Origin: Lunularia cruciata
Lineage: Eukaryota > Streptophyta > Marchantiopsida > Lunulariales > Lunulariaceae
Length of the DNA: 64,000 nt
Direction of reading: 5' to 3'
Assembly (NCBI GenBank): GCA_948567375.1
Contig: OX419757.1
Coordinates: 33,542,001-33,606,000, forward strand
Shown here piece after piece: positions 1 to 10,229 of the stretch. The notes beneath the pieces are model-generated. The model ran no database searches. It was not told where the DNA came from and saw only the letters and a program-made list of their open reading frames with translations. A program made the translations under genes and the position numbers. Within the stretch, counting starts at the first letter, position 1. Each line of letters starts with the position of its first letter.

Positions 1-548
1 CCAAAGCAATGGATTGATAAGGGATTCTGTCTTTTGATGCATCTTCTTCCTTGATGCTCTCGTCTGGCTACGAGTAGTGTCATTATAATGCCGAGAAACC
101 AGAACGGAGCATCCAGACTACATACTATGCTGCAAAATCAATTCAGTAAGTAGAAGCGATCATAGGAAGGCTACGGCTCGAGAGAGAGAAGCTTCGTCCA
201 CAACGAAAACGTAAGATTTAGGAGTAGTCTTCTAGAGCGTTGGCAGGGCAGCGGCAGAAGCAGCATCTTCCTGATTGATTACTTGAACCTGATGATACAC
301 AACTCTCCACCACATCGTCTGGGTTTTCTTCTCTCATATACTAAACCCGAGTCACACGGACTAGGCATCATAAACACATGAGAAGAACCACAATGTACCT
401 TGCCTGCAGGTATTTCATAGCAAAGGTACCAATGATTCTTTTAACTGTTGAACACTCTTGCTCACTATCGGAGCATCTCTCTCTTTCCACAACAGCTAAA
501 CTGAGGAGGTATGGGGGCAAACAAGTAGAAAACACGGTGGGTGGGAAG

Positions 549-581
549 ACCCCATCAAGCCCTTGTATGGCTTGATGGGGT
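549..581. repeat. Perfect hairpin, 13-bp arms
   Basis: The arms ACCCCATCAAGCC (549-561) and GGCTTGATGGGGT (569-581) are exact reverse complements around a 7-nt loop. There is no T-run after it, so a terminator is not indicated. Its role is unknown. Confidence 0.8.
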
Positions 582-648
582 GAGACAAAATAGATAAAAT
601 GGAGCTAATCTCCAATAAAATCGTACGCTCTATCAACAACTGAGCATC

Positions 649-681
649 AAGAGAGCAATCACACTAGGTGATTGCTCTCTT
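649..681. repeat. Perfect hairpin, 14-bp arms
   Basis: The arms at 649-662 and 668-681 (AAGAGAGCAATCAC and its complement) are exact and enclose a 5-nt loop. It lies only about 70 bp from the previous hairpin and has a different sequence. Its role is unknown. Confidence 0.8.
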
Positions 682-2200
682 ATGGATTGCACCAGCCGCT
701 ACAAACAAGAGTAGCATAATCTTTTCTGAACGTCTCAATCCATTCAAATACAAAGTCAAAGGCGAGTATCACATCCTCTTTCCAGTCATAGTCAGTGTCT
801 CGTACCAACTAAGTAAGAGCGCTTGTGTTTAAAGGAGTATGCCTGCAGACATGCGGTTACCATGTCTCTTTTCTTTCCATATTGCATTCCAATGGGTGGT
901 GTGAGGGTACTCCACACCATCCATTTTTGTCCTTCTCCGTTCCTTTTCTCTTTTGGGAGTCAATAGGACCGATACCCACATCTGCGATATCATCAACCAA
1001 AGTATCACGTTGACATAATCGAGATGCCTACCTTGCACTAAAGAACCACCAAAAGGGGATCCACATATCCACAACGCGGGATAAAACAATACTGACTCCC
1101 ACCCAAATGGAAACACAGGTATATTGGCTCTATGCACTGAAACTGAAGCTGCATTAAAGCTTTCAAGCGCTACTGTGAGTACTGCCAGTCCCATGTAGGC
1201 AAGGCTTCACATATCTCGATAAAACACCGTATCCAAGGCCACTTTCCCAAAGCGATTGCGGGCTTTGCCTTTTCAGTTGGATAAGTGGAAATCAAAAGAA
1301 CGAACGAACGACGCTTCTCGTCTCCTGCATTGATGTGGTCCAAACCCAGAAATTAGCACAAGGGCCCGGTTCAGAGCTCACACCTCGACGTTTGCGACTC
1401 CAAAATTCCAAACAGGTACAGTGCACGGCACCACTATGCCGGACGGATAATGGAACAGTCGGACAGCGGTACGCGAATGCCGGAAAACCAGACGGAGTAA
1501 TCTGGACGCACGGTCTGAGGGGGACAGGCAAAGCCAACGATGTACAGATGTTTACGTACGCTCTAAAACCACCGCTACGTTTGCTCAGCAAGTTAAAATC
1601 GGCGGGGCACAGGGCTACCTCCTTTGGACTAGATTAAAGGGGAGATAAAGTCGTGCGGCTGTTACCGGGGGGCTCACTTTTCCCCTAACCCTGGTAAGCG
1701 TTAGGGAGAATTACACGGGATACACCATCGTGGGATAAACCGAGCGACGGATACCGTTTCCATATACAGTATGCAGAAACGTCGGAAGTATACCGCAGAA
1801 CCCAACTGTATACAAGGCAACTGGTGTGACATACCAACTGATGAGAGAAGCTAAATGGTGGGGCCCACAGTCGACAGGGACTGCCAGTCCCCTATCCCTC
1901 GTGCAATGAGTCCCGCCTACTCCAACCTTCCTTCCAAGAACTATGTTTACATTGGCTGTTTTCTCATCACAGGCGGATTCCAGTACTTCCAAAACCAGAT
2001 ACGAATGCCCAAGCTTGACCATGCGGGTTCCCGTTAGAAGGACATTCTTTCCTTGTAATGAAGGCATCCGCTGATATCTGTAATGCTGCCACTTTCTTAT
2101 GTTCGACAAGAGCATAAGAAAGTCGCACGGAAAAATTCTGGGTAGTGGACATAGGTAGACGCCGGTGAGCTGCGCTTTGCAGATAGTATCATATTTGCCG

Positions 2201-4439
2201 GGTACTGTGTGTCGTGTCTAGAAATATATGTGTAACAAAATATCAGATGTCGCGTATGCACTTGCGAGGGAAAAGAAATGAGAACTTAAGAATAATGTAT
2301 GTTTAAACGAAGGAGTTTCTTTTTTACATACTTAGGATTCGGGAATACATATTTAACCGTCATTTCTACCGTTTACATTAGTAGATATCAAAAATATAAT
2401 ATAGAAGGATTTTGTGGATAATAAATAAAAATGTGTGTAAAATTTTCATCGTTTCTCTCTTTTACATTGATGTTGGATATGTATGTGTTAACAGATTATC
2501 ACCTTCAATTACATGAGTTTGAACTATCAAGCCAAGACAAAATCTTTCACTCTAGACTCTCATAATTCTGAACCGGGTAGACTATACTGATACTCGTGTG
2601 AATTCATGAATCAGGCCAACAAAACCAAGGGTGATCAGAACACGACCTTGTAATCTAACCTGCTTCGGAGGGTGGTTAGGTGGGATAGAGAACTTGGGTT
2701 CGCGTGAACTCGTGGTCAAGTGAGTCCAGAATGTTCAGAACAACCTCCAACGAACCCACTAAGTTGGCTAATTCTGTTGTAGTCCTGTAGTTGCGCGGTC
2801 TGATGCACCAAACGAATCGACGGACTGTAGATGCGCGCGGGAACCGTGCAGTGGGAGTTCGTTGGAACCTGCATGTCTCAACCGCGACACTCGTGCGAGA
2901 AACTGAATTGCGCGTGGGTTGCAACACCAGGCCGTGCGCATTGTGCGCAGCGCCTATCGCACAATGCGCACGGCCTGGTGTTGCAACGAATTTCGTAGTC
3001 TCCGTTGAACCGTTCTTTGAGATTGCAGTTTACATTATCAATAACCTTAACATATAAAACAACACTTAAACTCATTTCTCTAAGCTCGAGAATTAGACTT
3101 CCTTAATGAGCTGCAGCTAATGCACAATTGCTGTTTACCACCGTCAACATTATTGTCGAATGATTCCAAGCTCCTGAAAATTTTTGTATTCAACACTTCA
3201 TCTATATGATTTGTTGACAGTTCGATAATACAGATGTGTACTGTATTTACAAGTGAGCAGGTTTTCTGCAAGATAATTTACGTGGTAACCAAACCTTCAG
3301 TGTGGGCAGACATCATGCCAAGATCCTTTCTAAATGAACTTTTTTAACCAGTTATCTTAATGGAAGTACTAGAGAAGACTTTCCTAGTCGCAATAAATAT
3401 TCAATCAAGGTTGTAACATCGGGAAGCAATCGATTTTATTGACTGTTGTACGACAATTTAATTCTTCCATGCCTTGAAGGTTTTCTCTTTGAGTACCCTG
3501 TACCTGTCCTACTACGATCCTTCTTATAGTTTAAACTCAACCCAAGTGACCCAACTTGTTACAATTTCATGGATCAGCTCATTTACGAGTGGATTTGGTT
3601 CAACTCAAGACTTGAAGATATGTCTTGCATGGATGTTTCGTTCAAGATTTAGACTTGATTTTGGCATGAATGCGAGGAATGCGAAACTTTAGTGAAGGTG
3701 GATAGTCCTTTACGCGCATGTTTCTCGTCGTGACGTGTTCTTATGAGGTTATTTCGTTCAACTTATTTCACGAATGAAAGAACTACCCTCATAAATTTCG
3801 ATCTTATGTTTGAATGAGAGCTAACGCGTTTTCTATAGGTCTTGGGGGATGATCTTCTCTCATTGGTAGGAACGAAATGTGTCAACTAAAATCTCTTAAA
3901 ATATATGCAGAATATTAATTTCTAATTAGTTAAAACTCGCACCTTTATTGTGAGTTCGGTGCTAAGTTAAGTATAAATTTTTTTCGCTATATATTTTCTT
4001 TTTTTGGCTTTTAACTTTCTCCTTGTTGTTATCTACCAATGAGGTTATCTTTTACCAACGAGGTTATCTATTTACTACTAGCATGGTTTGTTCACAAGAG
4101 AGAGAGTCACCGTTTTGGTACACGCAAGGGGATTCTTTACGGGAACTTTCATTTGCCATGGTTCATTTTAGAACTCTTTTCTATTACTTTGGCCATATCA
4201 GGTTATGTATTTCTCTCCTTGGTAATGATACATACATCATGGGCACTACAAATCAGATTAGGTAAATCTTTGACCATTTGACTACCAAGCTACATCTAGT
4301 AGATTTGAGAGTCAATGTGTCAAAGTGCAAGACATGGTCCCCTTTAGATATTCTTCCCCACCTTGAGCTTCTAGAGGGGTGTATCACATGTACAGATGGA
4401 TTACATGTTCTTGGAGTGCCAGTACGATTTGAGAATTTG
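2201..4439. other. Unassigned AT-rich spacer
   Basis: No coding region or known element was recognised. The stretch contains the long hairpin at 2918-2987 and a short direct repeat of GAGGTTATCT near 4038-4066. Open frames are short (80 codons or fewer) and overlap each other. The recognisable transposon sequence begins at about 4440. Confidence 0.5.
2918..2987. repeat. Perfect 30-bp inverted repeat, 10-nt loop
   Basis: The left arm (2918-2947, starting GTTGCAACACC) and right arm (2958-2987) are exact reverse complements over 30 bp around CAGCGCCTAT. The arms are GC-rich and CpG-rich while the flanks are not, and pairing stops abruptly at both edges. No flanking target duplication was seen. 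It could be a recent template-switch duplication, a small fold-back element, or a folded RNA element. Confidence 0.9.
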
Positions 4440-4853
4440 TCACGAGAGGCTACAAAGCCTAGAAGGGCCAACAAGCCAGCTTGTTGGCATGAGGCTAGCT
4501 AGTTTAAAGTAGTTTTTGGTCATTGTTTGGTAAAATCTGCATATCATGCTAAATTGTGTGCAATAGGGTTTGAACCATAGATCTTTGGTTTTTAGACTGG
4601 TGCCTTAGCCAATTGGTCCACTCACTTGTTATCCTAGTGATTATTTGACTGACATCTATACACATGTAGCTTTGGTTAGGAGAAACATTTTGATACTATT
4701 CTTGGTGATCATGGTAGCTTAGGAAGTAGATAACTCATATTATGCCAAATACCAAATGCCAAATGTCGTAAAGTCAATCCAATGTTTATTTATGAGATGG
4801 AGGACTTTTATTTAGATTTCTTGTGATTGGACCCTCTCCATTCTTTGTTTCTT
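4440..4853 (+). other. Copy B leader, left fragment
   Basis: This stretch matches, with substitutions, the reverse complement of about 13320-13750, the leader of copy A. Shared landmarks are GAGGCTACAAAG near the start, a tRNA-like segment, the TGTAGCTTTGG stretch and GATTTCTTGTGATTGGACC near the end. The match breaks at TTTCTT|TGTCGTG, where copy A enters, and resumes after 14798. It is noncoding. Part of the same leader recurs in copy E around 40220-40390. Confidence 0.75.
4558..4622 (-). other. tRNA-like segment with Pol III A and B box-like motifs
   Basis: On the minus strand a block reads TGGACCAATTGGCTAAGGC (4602-4620), like a tRNA D-arm or A box, followed by GGTTCAAACCC (4566-4576), a close match to the B box. 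Copy A carries the same block in the same leader position (13575-13629). It does not fold into a convincing acceptor stem and is not a tRNA gene. It lies antisense to the element. It may be a tRNA-derived SINE fragment or an internal Pol III promoter. Confidence 0.5.
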
Positions 4854-5409
4854 TGTCGTGCGTATATACATTGCTACACAACATACATCACTGTCAACAT
4901 CATACATTATAGAAGCACAACTCACACATAAGTCATACATAGACTCTAAAGTGCCACAATAATCAGATTGCTTACCATTCTCAACTCAACTCAACTTAGA
5001 TCAGTACTTGATCTGTCACTCTATAAATTGCCAACAATTGGGCATTGATTACAGTCAAGCCACACCCATTCAAGCATAGAGAATCCAGGTGACGCTCGCC
5101 AGTCTCAGTCCACCATAGCCAGGAACTCGAAGGCTCAACATCAGAGAAGTGAGCTCTCTGGAGCTCACTTTGAAACTATACTCCCTGGACTTGAGCTAGC
5201 TTTGAAACTTTAACGGTCCCGCTGACGGCACACTCGACGGTGCGAACGGTGCAAAGTGATGGTGGGCCCCACCATGAAGTCAGTACCCCGAACACAAAAT
5301 CTGACCTTCGGAAAGTAGTCTCTGAGATACTGCTAAAATAACTCTAACTACTACCACTGGAACTCTAGTGTCCGAGCAATCTAGATGCGGCACTACAAAT
5401 GGCACAACA
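4854..5409 (-). repeat. 3' terminal repeat X-Y of copy A
   Basis: Read on the minus strand, it begins TGTTGTGCCATTTG (X) and ends GTATATACGCACGACA (Y), so it has TG...CA ends. X (about 440 bp) matches the 5' repeat at 14356-14798. Y (about 105 bp) matches the segment directly upstream at 5412-5518. The same X-Y unit occurs as a solo copy at 15798-16347 and at the 3' end of copy B. Confidence 0.85.
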
Positions 5410-5518
5410 GCTATCGTGCATATATACATCGCTACACAACATACATTGTTGTCAACATCATACACTATAGAAGCACAACTCACACATAAGTCATACATAG
5501 ACTCTAAAGTGCCACAAT
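5410..5518 (-). repeat. Extra Y segment between polypurine tract and X
   Basis: This is a second copy of Y, running from ATTGTGGCACTTTAGAG to TATATGCACGATA on the minus strand. It is nearly identical to the terminal Y at 4854-4961. It lies directly after the purine-rich tract and before X, so the 3' end of the element reads Y-X-Y. Nothing equivalent follows the 5' X repeat. See the split-repeat finding. Confidence 0.8.
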
Positions 5519-5530
5519 CGCCCCCCTAGC
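5519..5530 (-). other. Putative polypurine tract
   Basis: GCTAGGGGGGCG on the minus strand directly precedes the Y segment. In LTR elements a purine tract just upstream of the 3' LTR primes plus-strand DNA. If that is its role here, plus-strand synthesis would start at Y rather than X. Confidence 0.55.
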
Positions 5531-5708
5531 TGGCGGTTAGGCCCCTCTAACTCCAGATAGCCATCCCCTCTAACTCCAAATAGCCATCTACTCTAAGTAT
5601 ATGGTATACCCTCTAATGGGCAAAGATCAGGAGGCCGGGTGCTATGGAGCCCCATCGTTAGTCGCCTGTCTGCAATCTATACCATATAAAGAATGAACTA
5701 GCTATAGG

Positions 5709-6008
5709 TCAAGTACATCTAGGACATAACCACTGTCCCTAAGGAACCACCGTGAGGGGAGGAGTCATACATGCCATATGCCATCCTCTCGAACAACTAT
5801 CACACACTAACATAGTAGCAACTCCACCAAAAGAGCCACATAACATACACCTCAAGCCTGCATGTACAAGTGCCAAGCTTGGGTCCATAGTACCATCAAT
5901 GTTTGGGAGGTGGCATGGCGCACAATTGCGTACATGATCCTTCCAAACAACACCATCACGTCCTTCTAACACAAGGACTCCAGATGGCAAAACCTCGTGC
6001 ACTCTCAA
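5709..6008 (-). pseudogene. PHD finger at the integrase C-terminus, copy A
   Basis: This frame ends the pol polyprotein. Its first 50 residues hold the integrase C-terminal region (VLPSGVLVLEGRDG, then a cysteine-containing linker). A PHD zinc finger follows with Cys54, Cys57, Cys69, Cys72, His77, Cys80, Cys95 and Cys98, counted from the Met codon at 6008. This is a full C4-H-C3 set with the expected Trp before the last Cys pair. An in-frame TAG (5739-5741) falls between Cys80 and the last pair, and the frame stops at 5709. PHD fingers bind histone H3 tails in known proteins, so a targeting role like that of chromodomains in chromoviruses is plausible but inferred. A frameshift near 6010-6060 separates it from the integrase core. 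Confidence 0.85.
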
Positions 6009-6960
6009 GATAGTGCGGCCTGTAGAAACATCAAGTGTCGTTGGTGTTGTCTGTTGAGATATACATAGTCACATGGATGAAATCGACGGATTGAGGGTCT
6101 AGAATTTCCTCCTTGAATGGTAGCATAGTGTAAAGTATCTCTATGTTGAGCAATTGCCAAGTTCTCAAAGGCCATTGGCATCACTCTCCAAAAGATCTCT
6201 ACCCGTTGAGAACATGCACTCATCCATACATCAGGGTCATCCAAGTCCAAAACTACAATAGCATCTCAACGAATGGCTGCAGGTAAATCTGGATCTCGTC
6301 CATAGAGTAGAAATTATGGAGAGAAGGATGCTAAGGAGGCTTGTCGGCTGAACCGATAACCTATGGCCAACCAAGGTAATTGGAGATCCCAATCTCCCAA
6401 GTGGCCTCTCTGCAAACTATACTTTTGCAATCCTCTCTTCACCGTCTAAACCACTCTCTCTGCTAAGCCATTTGCCTCAGGGTGATCTTGGGATGTAGTA
6501 TGATCATCAATCAAAGCCTTTTCACACAAGACCTGAAACTCCCCCAAGAACTCTGTACCCTGATTAGTCAAAACCTCAGCTGGTGCACCAAAATGACTAA
6601 GAACTCAATCCAAGAATGAGTAAGCTGTCCCTTCACTAGACTTGTCAGGAAGTGCCACCAACTCAATCCACTTGGAGAAGTGCTCCATCATCACCAAAAC
6701 ATATCGATGATGTCTCACAATCAGCGGTAAAGGTCCGGCAAAGTCCAAACTCCAATGATAACCCAATCCCATGATAGGTAATGGGTGTAACTGTGGCGTA
6801 GGAGCATTGAATGATGCTCTAACTCGATCACAAACCACACATCTGGCAACAAACTACTGGACCTCAGTCTGCATACCGCACCACCAATAATGACTCTAGA
6901 GTAAGCTATACGTACGCTTTACTCCAAAATGTCCTATCTCCTCATGAGCATGATGGACTG
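6009..6960 (-). pseudogene. DDE integrase, copy A
   Basis: The integrase of the gypsy pol gene would insert the cDNA. An N-terminal zinc-binding module is readable near 6955-6830 (HHAHEEIGHFG, later CVVCD), interrupted by two TAG codons. The core follows: the first catalytic Asp in WSLDFAGPL (about 6742), the second Asp position read as Asn in LTNQGTEF (about 6570), and the Glu in HPEANGLAE. The Asp-to-Asn change and several stops make it inactive. The C-terminal part (HPCDYVYLNRQ, about 6095) leads by a frameshift into the PHD finger. RNase H lies upstream. Confidence 0.85.
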
Positions 6961-7329
6961 TGGTCTTTGAGATGGAAGTGGTACTACTTGCACTCTACCA
7001 TCCTCCCATACATGCAAAAGGTGTCTACCCTCTAATCTGAACCGTCTAGCTTGCTGAAGAACACGGTCTCTCTCCTTGGCCCCAACTATGCCACCCACAA
7101 CACTAGTGCAAAGATAGTCCATCACTAAGACATCATCATGAATGTCTCGCTGAACTATACCAATATCTTCACTCTTTGGATCTATGACCTCAATAACTCC
7201 TCTTGTATGCACTGAGGGAGATACCACCAAAGCCTCTGCAAAATATACATAGAATACACAAAAATACACAAAAAGGCCGATGCATGCCAACCTGGCACCA
7301 TCTCCTCATTTGTCTCACCATGCCAACGT

Positions 7330-7967
7330 GCTCCAGTCTGATCCTGCTGGCTGGGACATGGGTTTCTACTCAACCCATCTGCATCACGGTTCACCACTCC
7401 AGGTTTGTGAACAACCATGAAATCATACTCCTATAGAATCAGAGCCCATCGTGCAAGCTTCCTTGAAAGCTTGTCGGACTCCATCAACCACTTTAGTGGC
7501 TGATGATCAGTGATGAGAGTGAAGGGGTTACCAAATAGGTAACATTGGAAATGTGCTACTGCCCAAACTGCTGCCAAGCACTCTCCCTCATATGAACTAT
7601 ACTTTGTCTCTGCTGAATTGTTGGAGCGACTAGCATAGGCCACCACAAACTCCTTCCCCTCATAATCATGTTGCGTGAGCACCGCTCCAAGCCCCAACAT
7701 ACTCCAATCAGTATGAACCTGAAATGGTTGTCCTCTGATTGGTCTCCTCAAAATAGGAGCAGATGTCAACCTCTCCTTGAGCTCTACAAAAGCTCTCTCC
7801 TGCTCATCTCCCCAACACCACTCTTGTGTAAACTTGGTCAACTTTGTCAAGGCCTTGGCAATGGCACTAAATCCTCTAACATAGTGGCAATAGAAGTTTG
7901 CCAACCCAAGGAATGCGCGCACTCTGCTCACATCCATAGGCAGAGGAATACGTGCAATAGCCTCCAC
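7330..7967 (-). pseudogene. RNase H and connection domain, copy A
   Basis: An open stretch of 178 codons (7967-7431) starts in the connection domain (RAFLGLANFYCHYVRGF), passes FQVHTDWSMLGLGAVLTQ and EFVVAYASRSNN, reaches SSYEGECLAAVWA, and ends in ITDHQPLKWLM. These are the hallmark blocks of gypsy RNase H. A TAG at its end is followed in frame by HKPGVVNRDADGLSRN. RNase H removes RNA from the hybrid during reverse transcription. Copy B has the same block at 25140-25760, and copy E has it broken by an insertion. Confidence 0.9.
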
Positions 7968-8039
7968 CTTGGTCTATTGCACACCAAGTCTCCGGAGTAG
8001 ATAGTGTGACCCAAATACTCAACTTGCTTGTGGAAGAAC

Positions 8040-8800
8040 CTACACTTCCCAGGATGTAATTTGAGTCCATGAGATCTCAACCTCTCAAACACCTCCAACA
8101 ATTGTCACTCATGCTCCTCCACAATAGTGCTATGAACCAAAATGTCATCAATATAGCACCAGGCAAAATCTAATCCAGCTAGGATCCTATCCATGATCCT
8201 CTGGAACTCAGCAAGAGCGTTCTTTAACCCAAATGGTAAGAACCTCCACTGATATAACACATCCTTGCCGTGAGGATCAATAGCCCAAAATGTTGTCTTG
8301 AACTTATCCTCCTCCCTGATTGGCAATTGATGATATCCCGCTCAAAGATCCAAAGTACTAAAGATCTTTGCATGTCCAATCGCATCAAAAATCTCCTCCG
8401 GTGTAGGCATGTCATACCAATCAGCCTTGGTCTGTCGGTTGATAGGACGGTAATCTCCACACATCTGCCTATTTGTATAGTTGCCATGCATATCCTTCTT
8501 GGCTGGCATCACTGTTGTTGATGCATACTCTTTATGTGAAATCTCCACCAAACCAGCTTCAAAAATGTCACTACTCCGGCTTTGAATCAATGTTCTCTCC
8601 ATATCACTATATCAATAAGACGTCAGAAAACTGGTGTGTCGCTAGTCAGCTCAATCCGTATACCAGGTCTCTTCAGAGCACCCAAATCCTTCATACTGAA
8701 GGCAAAACAACTCGTGTGACTCCTCAAGAACCTCCAAACCCTCCGTCTTTCCTCTCCAATAAGCTTGGGTCCAATTTGGCTCCCAAGTATCCTCTGTAAC
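8040..8800 (-). pseudogene. Reverse transcriptase, copy A
   Basis: Gypsy RT spread over two main open stretches (8602-8342 and 8326-8105) in one frame, split by a TGA in the middle of the conserved D-L-x-A-G-Y-H block. Blocks seen in order are VMPAKKD, MCGDYRPINRQT, the FSTLDL/AGYHQLP region, FLPFGLKNALAEFQRIMD, and the catalytic CYIDDIL (about 8160-8140), followed by FERLRSHGLKLHPGKC. The YIDD motif is intact. The methyltransferase lies directly upstream in the same polyprotein, which is not a normal gypsy arrangement. Confidence 0.9.
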
Positions 8801-8833
8801 TGTAGTAGGAGTAAAAGATGTCCTGACTGACTG

Positions 8834-10226
8834 CTACACAGGGCCCTTGGGAGCAATAGTGTCATGCTCCCAACCACTAGAGGTCCCAACCTCTGTGTGA
8901 AAAACTCCCTCCACTTTGGCTGCAAGCTCCACACATCCTCTAGTTGCATCCCATGTGGACCAAGGGTGTAATCCAAGTAGCCCACGCTCACCTGGATGGA
9001 CTCCAAGTAGACCACTCTTCCTAGTAGCTACTGGATGTGTCCCAAGAATACCATGTCCACTCGGTCCATCGCCCCCAACATGTGCCTGAATTGTCTCGAT
9101 AGGCATAGGGCTCACAAGTGTCCAAGTGGTGATGCCTATCAAGTGCATCTTACGCTGCCCTGCCAAGCCAAGGCTCACAATCCAAGTCAAACAGTTCAGG
9201 TCCATAGCCTGACCTAACACCTGATGCCTGGATGCCTCTGACACTGCTAGAACAGCGGTAATACCGGTGCAAAAACCCATTGCCCGCTCTCTCTCATCAG
9301 CGTTGGGCTCCACCAACTGCTATAATTGTGAGTCCCAAAGAAGTCTAGGTCCTCCCTCTCAAAAAGCATGAGAGCTTGGGAAACTCATGAGTGTGGGAAA
9401 TGCAGCTCTAGGCTGTCCAACTAGGTTCACCACTGCCATAGGTGACCTATCAGCCACTATCACTGTCTGAGATTGACGCCCAACATCCAAGATATCATCA
9501 ACAAGGATGTAGTCAAGTCGTTGAATCCCATCATAAGCACATTGTAGAACCTCTCTAGGTAAGAGGTTTGTCCACCAAAGACAAAGACGATGAGACCGTG
9601 ATCCCACTTTGGCTGCATCTAACAATACAGCAGGTCCCATCCAAGAATGGACTTGATGTGTACTCGCCACCACTCTGGTGCAAGAATCACCCATCAAAGG
9701 AACGTTCCCCAAAAGGTAAGCTGGAGAAACAGACTGATGAACCTAGAGATGTTGTAGTATCCGTAACATCTCCCAAAACACACCAGAACAAGGATCCTGA
9801 AGACCTAATCCTCTACCAGCACGTGTATGTCCTAGACATGGCCATCCAGAAATCACCAAGTGAATAGACTCATGTCTCTTTAGGTCATGCGCCCCTAGTA
9901 AGGAAATGTCTCCTGGTAGGGCCTTTTGGTAACCTCTGACTGCTGACATTGGTAATAACTCCGGATACTGATAGGCCAAGTGTGCCACATGATGTAGAGA
10001 GACTCACCTAGCAGTCTCATCTCTCTCTACATACAAGTACCTCTGTACTCATATACCCGCATGTAACACCATAGCTAGTTCGGTGTTGATCCCACCAAAC
10101 TACTCCAATAGGCATATCCTCTCTACTGGATATTGCCAAGCAATGAGTGTGGTATCCAGAGGTGTCAAAGCAATCGCCTCTGGAGCTCATCCTCACACTC
10201 ATCTCCTGATGGTACGAAGGCTCCAC
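8834..10226 (-). pseudogene. Cytosine-5 DNA methyltransferase domain, copy A
   Basis: Located between protease and RT. Motifs appear in the canonical order of cytosine-5 methyltransferases. Motif I is FGGINTELA (10099-10073), which binds S-adenosylmethionine, followed by the motif II-like RYLYVERDE. Motif IV is SGWPCLGHTRAG with the catalytic Cys codon at 9838-9836, followed by GLQDPCSGVFWE. Motif VI is LLGNVPLMGDS, where the usual Glu-Asn-Val reads Gly-Asn-Val (copy B still has Glu). Motif VIII is RSHRLCLWWTNL (about 9598). The motif IX/X region is ERERAMGF and HQVLGQAMDLN (9295-9190). Stops interrupt motif I and the linkers, so it is dead. It would methylate cytosines in DNA, but specificity cannot be read. 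The order excludes a rearranged DRM-type enzyme. Confidence 0.88.
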
Positions 10227-10229
10227 TCC

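Larger units (their letters stand above)
1..2200. other. Unassigned DNA, higher GC than the rest
   Basis: I recognise no gene or transposon protein here. Open frames on both strands (for example minus 829-1194 and 1711-2115, 121 and 134 codons) overlap frames on the other strand and show no motif I know. The base composition is visibly richer in G+C and CpG than the transposon DNA downstream. Two short perfect hairpins lie at 549-581 and 649-681. It could be host intergenic DNA, an intron, or an unfamiliar element cut by the window edge. Confidence 0.5.

Noticed and set aside
829-2115. Minus-strand open frames of 121 and 134 codons as host genes
   Set aside because: They show no recognisable domain, no splice context and overlapping frames on both strands; they fit chance in GC-richer DNA.
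4854-5518. Y-X-Y as two ordinary tandem LTRs after LTR-LTR recombination
   Set aside because: Only one X is present, and the 5' ends of A and E lack Y with the same junction, so a plain tandem LTR does not fit. It is kept as an alternative to test.
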